Assembly: GCF_015330165.1 (NCBI RefSeq)
Contig: NZ_JADDXT010000002.1
Coordinates: 3,003,646-3,067,645, forward strand
Length of the DNA: 64,000 nt
Direction of reading: 5' to 3'
From: Zobellia roscoffensis
GTDB lineage: Bacteria > Bacteroidota > Bacteroidia > Flavobacteriales > Flavobacteriaceae
Shown here: positions 1 through 9,869 of the stretch, piece by piece
How the letters are laid out: each line of letters begins with the position of its first letter
Position numbering within the stretch: the first letter of the stretch is position 1
The notes under the pieces: model-generated
What the model was told of the DNA's origin: nothing
The model's database searches: none
What the model saw: only the letters and a program-made list of their open reading frames with translations
Position numbers and translations under genes: made by a program

Positions 1-467
1 AGGGACGCTTCGTTCCTGTTTTTTGGAGTCCGGTACATTTTCCGAATCAACCTGCTACAATGGGGTTGTTGTTAGATGAAAAAAATGCAGCCTTCGATAA
101 CTTTCCTACAAGCTCACATACCGATTGGCAGTGGTGGGATCTATGTATCAATTCTAAATCGATTATTGTCGATTCGTTACAAGTGACACCTTTAGTCAGG
201 GTTATCGATAATTTTGTGACCAATCACCACCTAACCAATGTTTTTGAAGCAAAAGTGGGTACAGGTCGTTTATTGTTCTCTGCAGTTGATATTACAAATG
301 ATTTAGAAAACAGACCGGCAGCAAGGCAATTAAGGCATAGTTTGATGGAGTATATGGCAAGTACCTCTTTTAACCCCTCTGAAACAATTGAGGCCAATGT
401 TTTAGAAAAATTAATACTTTATCAAAATGATAAAAATTTCGAAGCGGAAGATATTTATGAAAATTAA
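1..467 (+). CDS. C-terminal part of a GH2-like glycoside hydrolase (5' end outside window)
   Basis: The reading frame is open from the first complete codon at position 3 and ends with TAA at 465-467, so the gene starts upstream of the window. Visible motifs are RFVPVFWSPVHFP, MGLLLD, HTDWQWWDL and RPAARQLRHSLMEYM. These resemble the C-terminal region of large Bacteroidota GH2 family proteins annotated as beta-galactosidase-like, where a tryptophan-rich stretch precedes a small alpha/beta domain. No catalytic residues lie in the visible part. The stop overlaps by 11 bases the ATG at 457 of the sulfatase pseudogene, so the two were probably one operon. The family call is from remembered similarity of the C-terminal motifs; the exact GH family is uncertain. 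Confidence 0.65.
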   Translation, partial: GRFVPVFWSPVHFPNQPATMGLLLDEKNAAFDNFPTSSHTDWQWWDLCINSKSIIVDSLQVTPLVRVIDNFVTNHHLTNVFEAKVGTGRLLFSAVDITNDLENRPAARQLRHSLMEYMASTSFNPSETIEANVLEKLILYQNDKNFEAEDIYEN

Positions 468-1839
468 ATTGACCTTTACTTTGGGGCTATAATCGGTTTT
501 ATCTTATTAGGGTATTCCCAATCAAATGTCGAAAACAAATTTGAACGACCGAATATTGTTATCATTTTAATAGATGATGCAGGCTATGTTGATTTTGGTT
601 TTATGGGCAGTTAAGATTTGTCTACCCCAGAAATAGATAAACTAGCCTTCAGTGGTACTATTTTTACAGATGCGCATGTAAGCGCAACTGTCTGTGCCCC
701 ATCAAGGGCAGGTTTGTTAACGGGAAAATACCAACAACGATTTGGATTCGAAGCCAACGGAACTGGAGGTATAGGACTTTCGAACGATGTAGAAACCATG
801 GCCGATGCTTTTAAGAATAAAGGATATAATACTTATGCTTTAGGAAAATGGCATTTAGGCGAAGAACCTTCAGATCATCCCAATCAAAGAGGGTTTCAAG
901 AGTTTACGGTTTTATTGGAGGTAGTCGTTCTTATTTTCCAATTGAAAACCCTTCTCAAATAGATATGTTACAACATAACGGTAAGCGCGTAAAACTAAAG
1001 GGTTACATGACCGATGACTTGGGAGACATAGCAGTTAATTTTATTAATAAAAAAAGCAATAAACCATTTTTTATGTATTTGTCTTTCAATGCGGTACATA
1101 CCCCGATGGAAGCAAAAGAAGAAGATTTAGCAAAGTTTAAGGGGCATCCAAGACAAGCATTGGCCGCAATGACATGGTCTTTAGATGAAAATATAGTTAA
1201 GGTCGTACAGGCTTTAAAAAATAAGGGAGTTGTGGAAAACACTTTAATTTTCTTCTTAAGTGATAACGGGGGGGCGCATAACAATCAAAGCAGTACCGGT
1301 CCTTTAAAAGGTTGGAAGGGAAATAAGTTTGAAGGAGGTCATCGTGTGCCGTTAGTAGTAAGTTGGCCGGGTCAATTACCTTCTGGTAATTCTTTAGACG
1401 GCTTAACATCTTCTTTGGATATATTTAGTACAGCAGTTAAGGCTGCTAATATAGAGGTTGATGATGAGCTTATTTTGGATGGAGTGAATCTTTTACCTTA
1501 TTTGAAAAAGCTAAGTCTGGACCACCTCATGAGAAGTTATTTTGGAGAAAGCTAGATGAGAGTGCTGTTAGAATGGGAAATAAAAAGTTGATAGCTTTAA
1601 AAGATTTTGGTAGTGTTATGTATGACTTAAAGAATGATTTAGGGGAAACCTTTGATTTAACAAGAGTTTTACCAACCGAAAAAAGCCAAATTGAGCAGGA
1701 ATATTTAAAATGGGAAACAGAATTAATGAAACCTCTTTGGGACGAAGGGCCAATCTGGATGCCTATAACTAGGCATATTCATAAATCGCTAATGAGTAAT
1801 GGAGAACCAGAATATAAACATCTTTGGGGCAAGAAGTAG
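457..1839 (+). pseudogene. Sulfatase (S1 family) pseudogene with three frameshifts and a nonsense codon
   Basis: A complete type I sulfatase can be followed only by changing frame. The ATG at 457 gives a short hydrophobic start that stops at 490-492, and the frame resumes at 489. A TAA at 612-614 interrupts the GS-D-STPEIDKLA segment, where an AAA lysine codon would fit. A one-base loss near 906 breaks RGFQEF from YGFIGGSRSYF. Another near 1507-1514 separates LLPYLKK from the SGPPHEKLFWR segment. The formylglycine motif CAPSRAGLLTG (about 690-725), GKWHLG and SDNGG are intact, so the enzyme was functional until recently. The product in life would have been an exported sulfatase acting on sulfated oligosaccharides. 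Several independent lesions argue against a single sequencing error. Confidence 0.87.
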
Positions 1840-2008
1840 AGAGATGAACATTGTAATTCTATCTTGTACTGGTACAAAGAGTATTTTTTGTTACAGGAAA
1901 TATAATAAAAATTACGGTTTTTTTCTGTTTTGATTCTACGAACTAACGAACAATCAAGAAGACAAGTTTTTTAGTACATATAATAATACGAGGTCACTTT
2001 ATTTGATG

Positions 2009-5000
2009 TCAAGAAAATTTTTTGATGTATGCAGAAGGGGTTTCCCCGTATTTTTTTCGAAAACATTTACTGAAATACTTTGGGTCTCGAAACCCTACTT
2101 CATAACTTACTTCGGAAATATTCATTTTACTTTTTTCAAAGTATAGGGCGGCCCGTTTTAACCTTATTTCATTAATGAATTCTTTTGGGGAAAAATTAGT
2201 CCATGCCTTTATTTTGGAGAATAACATAGTACGACTCACTCCTAACTCTTTAGCGAATACAGCAACATCAAATTCAGAGTTTGAAATGTTGGATTCAACA
2301 ATATTCATGGCTTTTTCCAGTAATTTTTCATCTAAGGAAGTTACCGTAAGTTCACTGGCCAAAAGATGGGTTTCATTTGAGAATTTTTCTCTCAAACGCC
2401 TAGAAGACTCCAGTAGGTTTCGTATTCTTAATTTAAACTCCTTAATGTTAAATGGTTTACTAATGTAGTCATCAGCACCACTTTCCAGACCTTCAAATTT
2501 ATATATTAAGGAGGTACGTGCTGTAAGCAAGATTACGGGTATGTGGCTTGTTTTAATATTTTGCTTAAGTTGCAGGCATAATTCTGTTCCGAACATTTTA
2601 GGCATCATTACATCGCTTATAACCAAATCAGGACTAAATTTTAGTGCTTTTTTCAACCCTTCTTTTCCATTTTTAGCCTCTTTAATTGCATATTCTTTGC
2701 CAAGGAAATTTTTAAAAAATGAACGTAATTGGTCATTGTCCTCAACAATTAGAATTAGAGGTAGCTCGTTGTTGGTGCGAAGATTGTCAATTGAATCCTC
2801 AAAAACCAATTTCCTGTCCCCATCGGATAATTGAGAGGTGTATTGTGCTACATCATCACTAAATTTAAAATTAGGAATAATCTCTTCATCTGAAAGATGC
2901 TCCTTGCCCAACGGTAGGCTTACTTTAAAAATAGCCCCTTTTACTTTGTCGTTAAGGGCTTCTATATATCCATGATGTAGCTCTACTGTATTTTTGGCTA
3001 TGGCAAGTCCTATACCTGTTCCTTTTTTATAGTCATGTTTTGCACTTTTTCCTTCTTCTGGAACTTCAAAAAACCTATTGAAAATCTGCTTTAAGTAGGG
3101 ATGGGGAATGCCAATTCCTGTATCTTTTACATCTATAAAAATGTTTTCATGGTCTTTGTAAACATAAATACCAATTTTGCCACCGTTTGGAGTATACTTA
3201 AATGCATTGGAAATAAGGTTGTAAAATACTTGTTCTAATTTAGTCCTATCATAATAGACTAAAATTTCTTCGTCGGAACTCTCGAAGGTATAGGTATACT
3301 CATTATCTTTTGCATATTCTGTAAAGGATAAATATATCTCCCTTAAAAATTTAATGATGTTTCCCTCGGCAGCCTGTAATTTAGATTGGTGATCCTCCAG
3401 TTTTCTGAAGTCCATTAACCTATTGATCAGTTGAAGCAAGTGATTGGCACTACTTTCTATGACCAATAATTTTTTATACATTAGGCTACTGCCGTTATAA
3501 TCTGTAAGTATTTGTTGTAACGGACCTAAAATTAAGGTTAGAGGAGTTCTAAAGTCATGGGATATATTTGTAAAAAACTGTAGTTTGGCCTGATGGCTTT
3601 CTTCTTTTCTCTTGTTTTCCAATTGCTCCCATTGTAAATTTTGTTTTAGTTGGGTCCGAGATTTTATTATGAGGTATATACAGAAAAAGCCAGTGGCAAT
3701 TACAAGACCATAGAGGGCAAATGCCCAATTGCTTTTCCATGGGGCAGGTTTAATGGTGATTTTTAATTGTGTTGCGCTTTCATTCCAAATACCATCATTA
3801 TTTGCCCCTTTTACCTCAAATAGGTAATCTCCTGGTTTTTGAAGTGTATAAAAAGCTTCAGTATTTTTTGTGAATGTCCATGTGTCATCTAAACCAACCA
3901 GCCTGTAGGCATAACTATTGTTATTGGGGCTTATATAACTTGGCATGGAATAATTAATGGAAAAATGAGAGTTCTGATGATTCAGGGTAATTTCATCGGA
4001 ATAGGTTATGGTGCTCGTTAATATTTTTCGTTCGTCATTTACGGGTATGGATTTGTTCTTTATTTGCAAATCCGAGAGGATAATTTTTGGAGCATAGGTA
4101 TTGGTAATTAGTTTTTTAGGATTAAAAAATGTAACCCCTTCGCTACCTCCAAAATAGATTTTTTCATCATTTAACCGCAAACCTGCGTTTGGGCTAAACT
4201 CATTGCTATTTAATGAATATCGTTGGTCATAAACTACAGACTCTTTGGAACTAGTATTGTATTTAACTATTCCTTTATCAGTACTAAGCCAAAATTCATC
4301 TTTGGCATTTTCAATAATAGTGAATACTGAATAAACGGAGTTTTGTTTATTTAATGGTATTTGTTCAAAATCTAAACCGTTAAACTTAAATAAACCTTCG
4401 GTTTTTGTGCCAACATAAATTTGTTGCTTACTATCTTCGATCACCGTCTTAATATCATTTCCGTAAAGTGTACTTCTAAAGAATTGAGATACTTCATACT
4501 GGTTTTCTTCCTCGTCTTTAAATGTAATTAGGTTTAAGCCTCCCAAACCGCCAGCCCATATCCTACCCATACTATCTATACATAGGGTCTTTATTATGTT
4601 TGACGAGAGTACCGGTCCTGTTTTTGTCCATTTTCCATAGGTTCTAAATTTCTTGGTTTTTAGATCATACCTGACCAGTCCTTTGCCAAACGTACCTATC
4701 CAGTATACTTGGTCTTTTCCCTCTTTTATTACGTATACACCTGTATTCTTGAGATAGTCTTTAAGTTCATTGGATATGACACCTTCCAACATTTTTTTTG
4801 CTTGGACATCATACACGAGAATACCATAATTTAAAACCCCCGCCCATAGTTTGTTTTTTTTGGAAAGATATAAGGTTTGAATGCTGTTAGGTCTAAGTTC
4901 TTTAGCATCAGATAAGTTAAGAGTCTCAAGTTTTTTGTTTTTTGGATTTAGGATGGTAATATCTCCTCCTTCCGTGCCAAAGTATAAGTTTGAACGGTCA

Positions 5001-6097
5001 TCCGAAACAATTGAGGTAACAATATTGTTATCTATATCATAGTTAACGAAATTCACAAAGTTTTCATTAGACTCGGTCCATATATTAACACCACCACTAT
5101 ATGTGCCCAACCAGATGGTTCCATTTTTATCCTTAAAAGCAGATTTAATAAAATTTTGACTTAATGAGGTTTTTGCCTTATTGTCACTTTTTAAATCCCA
5201 TATCTTTTTTTCTGGACCTATAACCCTTACTCCATGAGAAGTTCCTAGCCAAACGGATCCATCATCGGAAGACTGAACAGCACGTACATCCGCAGAGAGA
5301 GGAATAATCTGTTCGTTTGGCAAAAGAAAATTTTCATTTTCAGCGTTAAACAGCAAATAGCCGTTATATTTGGTTGCTATGCCTAAGGTGGTAGAATTTA
5401 TTTGGTTTATATCTTGAATGAATAGGTTTTCAGCCCCCTCATTGTAGTTAAACTGTTTAAAGGTAAATCTATCATTATCTCTGCTCTCCAATCTGGCTAA
5501 ACCTTTTGTACTTGCTATCCAAGTCTGCTTGCTTTGATCAACAAAAATACGTTGTATGTTCTCGCCTGGCAGGCCATTGGCATCACCTTCTTTGTACAGT
5601 ATATGGGTAAAGTTGTTTTTAGATTTGTTAAAGATTGATATTCCGTTTGCTGTACCGAACCAAATTTCTCCATTGCTCATTTCCTTACTGCAAATAACTA
5701 CAGCGTTACATAAACCATCGGGACCGTTTCTTTTATAGAAGCTCTTAAAAGTATTTTTAACGGGGTCGTACCGGTTAAGTCCATTATAAGTTCCTACCCA
5801 AATGTATCCGTCACTATCTTCATTAATAGAGAGAATATCACTATTGCTTAAACTAGTTGAGTCTTCTGGAATGTGTTTAAAAACATCAATATTGGTGCCG
5901 TTATATCTGTTAAGACCATTTCTTGTACCAAACCACATTTGTCCTAATCTATCTTGTTCAATAGCTATTACCGAATTGTTGGAAAGCCCATTTTTTACGG
6001 ATAAGTGGTGAAAATGAAAATCATTTTCTTGCGCAAAGAGACATTCCGTTAAGAGGAAGAAAAAAACAATAAATCGATTACGATTTAGTATTGACAT
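2009..6097 (-). CDS. Hybrid two-component system regulator (sensor kinase, receiver and AraC output in one protein)
   Basis: This 1362-residue protein has the standard HTCS order. A signal peptide (about 1-23) precedes beta-propeller repeats of the reg_prop type (about 30-680; repeated GxIWVGT/MWFGT motifs), then a Y_Y_Y domain ending at GDYLFEVKGANNDG. One transmembrane helix follows near 790-812. Next come HisKA with H-box SHDFRTPLTLILGP (about 847), HATPase with NAFKYTPNGG and DTGIGIP, a receiver with VEDND and phospho-acceptor Asp in VISDVMMPK (about 1166), and a C-terminal AraC HTH (about 1255-1355). Family members bind an oligosaccharide in the periplasm and activate PUL genes. It is transcribed away from the 6439 operon and is a prime candidate to bind the direct-repeat sites found across the window. 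No such site fits its own promoter. Confidence 0.96.
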   Translation of the reverse strand: MSILNRNRFIVFFFLLTECLFAQENDFHFHHLSVKNGLSNNSVIAIEQDRLGQMWFGTRNGLNRYNGTNIDVFKHIPEDSTSLSNSDILSINEDSDGYIWVGTYNGLNRYDPVKNTFKSFYKRNGPDGLCNAVVICSKEMSNGEIWFGTANGISIFNKSKNNFTHILYKEGDANGLPGENIQRIFVDQSKQTWIASTKGLARLESRDNDRFTFKQFNYNEGAENLFIQDINQINSTTLGIATKYNGYLLFNAENENFLLPNEQIIPLSADVRAVQSSDDGSVWLGTSHGVRVIGPEKKIWDLKSDNKAKTSLSQNFIKSAFKDKNGTIWLGTYSGGVNIWTESNENFVNFVNYDIDNNIVTSIVSDDRSNLYFGTEGGDITILNPKNKKLETLNLSDAKELRPNSIQTLYLSKKNKLWAGVLNYGILVYDVQAKKMLEGVISNELKDYLKNTGVYVIKEGKDQVYWIGTFGKGLVRYDLKTKKFRTYGKWTKTGPVLSSNIIKTLCIDSMGRIWAGGLGGLNLITFKDEEENQYEVSQFFRSTLYGNDIKTVIEDSKQQIYVGTKTEGLFKFNGLDFEQIPLNKQNSVYSVFTIIENAKDEFWLSTDKGIVKYNTSSKESVVYDQRYSLNSNEFSPNAGLRLNDEKIYFGGSEGVTFFNPKKLITNTYAPKIILSDLQIKNKSIPVNDERKILTSTITYSDEITLNHQNSHFSINYSMPSYISPNNNSYAYRLVGLDDTWTFTKNTEAFYTLQKPGDYLFEVKGANNDGIWNESATQLKITIKPAPWKSNWAFALYGLVIATGFFCIYLIIKSRTQLKQNLQWEQLENKRKEESHQAKLQFFTNISHDFRTPLTLILGPLQQILTDYNGSSLMYKKLLVIESSANHLLQLINRLMDFRKLEDHQSKLQAAEGNIIKFLREIYLSFTEYAKDNEYTYTFESSDEEILVYYDRTKLEQVFYNLISNAFKYTPNGGKIGIYVYKDHENIFIDVKDTGIGIPHPYLKQIFNRFFEVPEEGKSAKHDYKKGTGIGLAIAKNTVELHHGYIEALNDKVKGAIFKVSLPLGKEHLSDEEIIPNFKFSDDVAQYTSQLSDGDRKLVFEDSIDNLRTNNELPLILIVEDNDQLRSFFKNFLGKEYAIKEAKNGKEGLKKALKFSPDLVISDVMMPKMFGTELCLQLKQNIKTSHIPVILLTARTSLIYKFEGLESGADDYISKPFNIKEFKLRIRNLLESSRRLREKFSNETHLLASELTVTSLDEKLLEKAMNIVESNISNSEFDVAVFAKELGVSRTMLFSKIKAWTNFSPKEFINEIRLKRAALYFEKSKMNISEVSYEVGFRDPKYFSKCFRKKYGETPSAYIKKFS

Positions 6098-6339
6098 TTG
6101 TGAGTTTTATTTTCTTGACACTATTTAAATATGAAATAAGTATTATGAAAAAAATGATGTAAGTCTTACGGGGAAATAAAGCTTTGTGTGCAAACCAAAA
6201 GGAATCCGAAAATATATTTGATACGAAGTAGGCGCTTTTTAGTAAGCAAGCAAAGTTGGTTTCCAAAATTAATGAAAAGAAAGAATTAGCAAAATTATTT
6301 TTGCGAGAAGGATTAAATTGGATTTAGAATTGGTAACAT

Positions 6340-6384
6340 CGGGACAGTACAGGATGCGAACATTTCATTTGAAAGTTATTTTTG
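6340..6384 (+). promoter_or_regulatory. Regulon operator and promoter ahead of the 6439 operon
   Basis: Direct repeat CGGGACA-GTA-CAGGATG at 6340-6356, then 20 bp, then -7 box TATTTTTG at 6377-6384, which matches TAnnTTTG. This is the same architecture as eight other sites in the window. The start codon of the first gene is 54 bp beyond the -7 box. Confidence 0.75.
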
Positions 6385-6438
6385 AGTTATACCGGCCTAC
6401 AGCACTGTCCTAAGGTCATCTATTGAATCTATATTAAG

Positions 6439-7317
6439 ATGAAAAGAAATACTGTTCTTTCGCTGCTTTTAATCTCTATGGTTTTGTGTGAAGCCTTAGT
6501 GGGACAAACTAAAATGAACGAGATAAAAGTATTACCAAAAATACAACCACCAGTTGGGCGTATCGCAATTGTTGCAGATGGTAATTCCCCCGACCCTGAT
6601 GATTTAGGGGGAACGGCTGTTTCTTTAGCATTGTTAAGGGCAACGGGTCTAGATGATAGACTTGTTCATTATTCCCATAGTTGCGATTTGGTTAGGGGTG
6701 ACCGAATTTCTGAGCGAGCGGAAAAAGAGCGACATGCATTAATGCAGAGTGCGTGCGATGTTACGGCAAGAAGGTGGGGCGGTTTTTCGGGCTTGACTTT
6801 TTTAGATGCTAGTTGGCAAAAAGAAATTACGGTGAACGATTTAAAAATTGCAATTGACGCTTCTACCGAAAAGGACCCGCTTTGGATTATAGAGGCCGGG
6901 GAGCCCGATATTATTGGAATGGCCCTAGATGCATCGGAAAAATCAAAACATAAATATGTAAAAGTAGTAACGCATCATCCAGCTAATGATAATGCGGGCG
7001 ACTTTTACACATGGCAGCAAATATTGGATTTTGGAGTGGAAGAAGTTCGTATTCCGGATCAAAACACCCATTTAAAAGTAGTATTCCCAGAATGGGATTG
7101 GGCCAAAAACCATCCGGATTCTAGACTGCAACAAATCTGGCTTCAGGGGAAAATTGCCGAAGTTGATGATGTTGTTAAGTTTCAAAAGGGAAAATGGGAT
7201 TGTTCGGATGCAGGTATGGTTTTGTACTGGATAACAGGAGCAACGAGCGGAGGACTGGAGTTGGGAACTGTAAAAGACGTAAAAGCACTTTTGTTGGATT
7301 TCATAGATAAGAATTAA
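6439..7317 (+). CDS. Secreted nucleoside-hydrolase-like protein
   Basis: A 292-residue protein with a signal peptide (about 1-22, ending near VGQT). The N-terminal core IAIVADGNSPDPDDLGG resembles the aspartate-rich calcium-binding motif of inosine-uridine nucleoside hydrolases (usually DTDxGxDD), but it is altered. Later segments LWIIEAGEPDIIGMAL and TDVT/THHPANDN fit the same alpha/beta fold, as in nucleoside-hydrolase-like and DUF1593 proteins. In this context a glycosidic substrate from the polymer is more likely than nucleosides, but that is inference. It is the first gene of an operon controlled by the site at 6340-6384; the next gene starts 35 bp after its stop. Confidence 0.65.
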   Translation: MKRNTVLSLLLISMVLCEALVGQTKMNEIKVLPKIQPPVGRIAIVADGNSPDPDDLGGTAVSLALLRATGLDDRLVHYSHSCDLVRGDRISERAEKERHALMQSACDVTARRWGGFSGLTFLDASWQKEITVNDLKIAIDASTEKDPLWIIEAGEPDIIGMALDASEKSKHKYVKVVTHHPANDNAGDFYTWQQILDFGVEEVRIPDQNTHLKVVFPEWDWAKNHPDSRLQQIWLQGKIAEVDDVVKFQKGKWDCSDAGMVLYWITGATSGGLELGTVKDVKALLLDFIDKN

Positions 7318-7352
7318 AATCAAAAATTTTTAGAATAAACTTAATATGGCGC

Positions 7353-9857
7353 ATGGGAAAATCTAGTATAGAATCTCTTACAGGACATTATTTGATAAAT
7401 CAACTATTTCTTAAAGGGATTTCCATAGTTCTCTTATTAACCGCAATTACGGTTAAGGGGCAGTCATTGGACCATCCCATAATTTATACCACACAACAGG
7501 AAAGAGCCCTTGTTTTAGAAAAAATTGAAAAATACGATTGGGCAGAAAGTGTCGTCTCTCAATTGCATGAACATGTAGATGGGGCTTTGGAAGTTCATCA
7601 GACCCATCCGTTAATTATTTTAAATAGAATACCCGCGTTTGCGGGTCATGACCATGAGAACAAAGAAAGAGAAGCCGGCCCAATAGCAGCTGCACATAAC
7701 GAGGTATTGTCTCTAGCGGCTAATGCGGGAGCGCTATATTTCATAACACAAGATGAAAAATATGCACAGTTTGCAGCTGATATTTTAGCCGTATACACAG
7801 ATGTTTTGTCTATTAAAACGCCCGAAACCACTACTATATGCGGGTATGCTTTTTTTGATCCAAGAACTACATATGCCCCATTTGCCGTAGCCTACGATTT
7901 TATCTACAATTATTTAAAGCAAAAAAATGTAAAGGTCTTTGATAAAAACAAGGGTCACTTGGTTGCTTTTAATAATACAAAAGCACAAAAGGCAATTGCC
8001 AATATGGTAGGCAATGTTCTACAAGAATATGGAAAGCCGGATGTACATGGTAAGAGAGTTTCCAACCATCCTATACTTACCGCACCTGGTGCACTCTTTG
8101 GAATTTTATGTATTGAAAATGATATAGAACGTGAGCGTCTGTTTAAATTTTTTTGGGAGAAGGGTACAGCGCATCAAAACTCGTTCAAGAATACCATCTT
8201 GCCTATGTTCTCGGGGCAAGGAATTTGGCCGGAATCACTTAGCTACAGTTTTATGCCCATTATTACGATGGTGTTGAATATTGTAGATCGTGTAAAACCG
8301 GAAATGAACGTAACGGCAAATTATAAACATGTTCTTGAAGGAAACTTTCTATTCGATTATTTACGGCACCCCAACAGGACATTTGTTAGATACGGAGATT
8401 CAAAACGGTACAATGACTTTACAGGGGACTTGTATAGATACACGTTGGACCTTGCTTCAAGAAAAGGATATGAGACATTGCAGAATAAAGCGGAATTAGC
8501 GCTTAAAAATTCTTATGAGGGCAATGGTGGTCATAGACCAAATCTATCTACGGGTAGTATCTTTGATAATTTTAATTTGTTGGAGCTATTTTGGGGGCAG
8601 TCTATACCCAAAAAAATTAAAGAGTCGGTTAACTTGGATAAAGCCACCGTTATTGTAAACCATGCGGGTATAGCTCTTCAACGGAATTATGTTAAGGAAA
8701 ATAATGAAATGTATGGATTATGTGGTATTGTAGGAGGAGCCCACTACGTTCATAGTCACCTTACGGGAATAAGTATGGAATTGTACGGAGCGGGCTATAT
8801 AATGGCGCCCAATGCAGGTCTACCACCCTCAGTTCAAGAACGAAAAATACCTCTTCACGAACACTATTTTAGATTATATGCTGGTAACAATACGGTAATT
8901 GTAAACGGCACCTCACATGGTTTGGATGAGGGATCATGGAAAGGTAAGGCCCATGTTTGGCAGAATAAAACAATAAATGTTGCTGCCGAACCCAAACATT
9001 TGGAAGAAAGAATATCCGAAGAATTCAATTTTGCCACTCAATTCTTGGATGATACCGTCAACAATGCTATACAAGAACGTACATTAAGTACCATTAGAAC
9101 CAGCGCAACTACAGGTTATTATTTTGATATGTTTCGCTCAAAATCCAATGGTGAAAACAAATTCCATGATTATGTCTATCATAATATTGGTGATAAAACC
9201 CAAATTTTCACATCAGATAATCGTGCATTGACGCTTGAGAAAACGGACCGCTATCAAAATGATATTGGCGATGTAGTAAAATCTCCTGGCTGGCGTTATT
9301 TTGAGGACACGCAATCCACCCGGGCTACTAAAAAAGGAATAAAGGTTAGATTCGATATTGAATTTGACGACACCTACATGCATTTATTGGTTCCAGAGGG
9401 AGTTTCTAGGGAATATACCAAAGCATTGGCGCCTCCAACCCGGGAAGCAAAAAATGGATATATTCACAAAAAGACCCAGGTACTGGCGGTTAGGCAACAA
9501 GGTGAAGCGTGGGATAGGCCCTATATTGCCATATTTGAACCGTCTGCTCAGAAAAAAGCAAGTGTTGAAAAAGTAGAACCTTTATGGGATGGAAATAAGA
9601 TTATAGGTGCTATTGTAACCTCCAAAGTCAAAGATTCCCTTGTATCCGATATTATCATATCTCAAGATAGGAACAATGCCATTTATAGGAATGAAGCTTT
9701 AGGCCTTTATTTCAAAGGAAGATTTGGTATTGTCCGTAAAACGATTAGGGAAAACGAAACGGATACCATGCTTTACATTGGAGAAGGAAATTTGTTGAAA
9801 TTGGGTTCTAAAGAATTAAAGTCAAATCAGGAAGAGCGAGGCTTCTTAAGGTTGTAA
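7353..9857 (+). CDS. Heparinase II/III-like polysaccharide lyase (candidate ulvan lyase)
   Basis: 834 residues with a hydrophobic N-terminal export segment (about 20-37, LKGISIVLLLTAITVKGQ). The fold pattern suits the heparinase II/III group: an alpha-helical toroid of about 350 residues (NHPILTAPGALFGIL, GQGIWPESLSYSF, FVRYGDSKR), then a beta-sandwich region with GGAHYVHSHLTGISMELYG and NNTVIVNGTSHG. The His/Tyr-rich segments fit the beta-elimination chemistry of uronate-containing polymers. Given the rhamnose and glucuronate genes nearby, a lyase of the PL37/PL40 type acting on ulvan is plausible, but I cannot assign the PL family by eye. It lies 12 bp upstream of the GH106-like gene in the same operon. 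Confidence 0.72.
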   Translation: MGKSSIESLTGHYLINQLFLKGISIVLLLTAITVKGQSLDHPIIYTTQQERALVLEKIEKYDWAESVVSQLHEHVDGALEVHQTHPLIILNRIPAFAGHDHENKEREAGPIAAAHNEVLSLAANAGALYFITQDEKYAQFAADILAVYTDVLSIKTPETTTICGYAFFDPRTTYAPFAVAYDFIYNYLKQKNVKVFDKNKGHLVAFNNTKAQKAIANMVGNVLQEYGKPDVHGKRVSNHPILTAPGALFGILCIENDIERERLFKFFWEKGTAHQNSFKNTILPMFSGQGIWPESLSYSFMPIITMVLNIVDRVKPEMNVTANYKHVLEGNFLFDYLRHPNRTFVRYGDSKRYNDFTGDLYRYTLDLASRKGYETLQNKAELALKNSYEGNGGHRPNLSTGSIFDNFNLLELFWGQSIPKKIKESVNLDKATVIVNHAGIALQRNYVKENNEMYGLCGIVGGAHYVHSHLTGISMELYGAGYIMAPNAGLPPSVQERKIPLHEHYFRLYAGNNTVIVNGTSHGLDEGSWKGKAHVWQNKTINVAAEPKHLEERISEEFNFATQFLDDTVNNAIQERTLSTIRTSATTGYYFDMFRSKSNGENKFHDYVYHNIGDKTQIFTSDNRALTLEKTDRYQNDIGDVVKSPGWRYFEDTQSTRATKKGIKVRFDIEFDDTYMHLLVPEGVSREYTKALAPPTREAKNGYIHKKTQVLAVRQQGEAWDRPYIAIFEPSAQKKASVEKVEPLWDGNKIIGAIVTSKVKDSLVSDIIISQDRNNAIYRNEALGLYFKGRFGIVRKTIRENETDTMLYIGEGNLLKLGSKELKSNQEERGFLRL

Positions 9858-9869
9858 TATATTATACAC

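Noticed and set aside
1863..1876. Palindrome TTGTACTGGTACAA after the sulfatase pseudogene
   Set aside because: It is short, lies in a convergent region with no promoter elements and does not match the direct-repeat operator.
6396..6412. A minus-strand half-match to the operator, TAGGACA-GTG-CTGTAGG, between the HTCS and the 6439 gene
   Set aside because: The second half does not fit the consensus, and no TAnnTTTG lies at the 20-bp distance on the minus strand.
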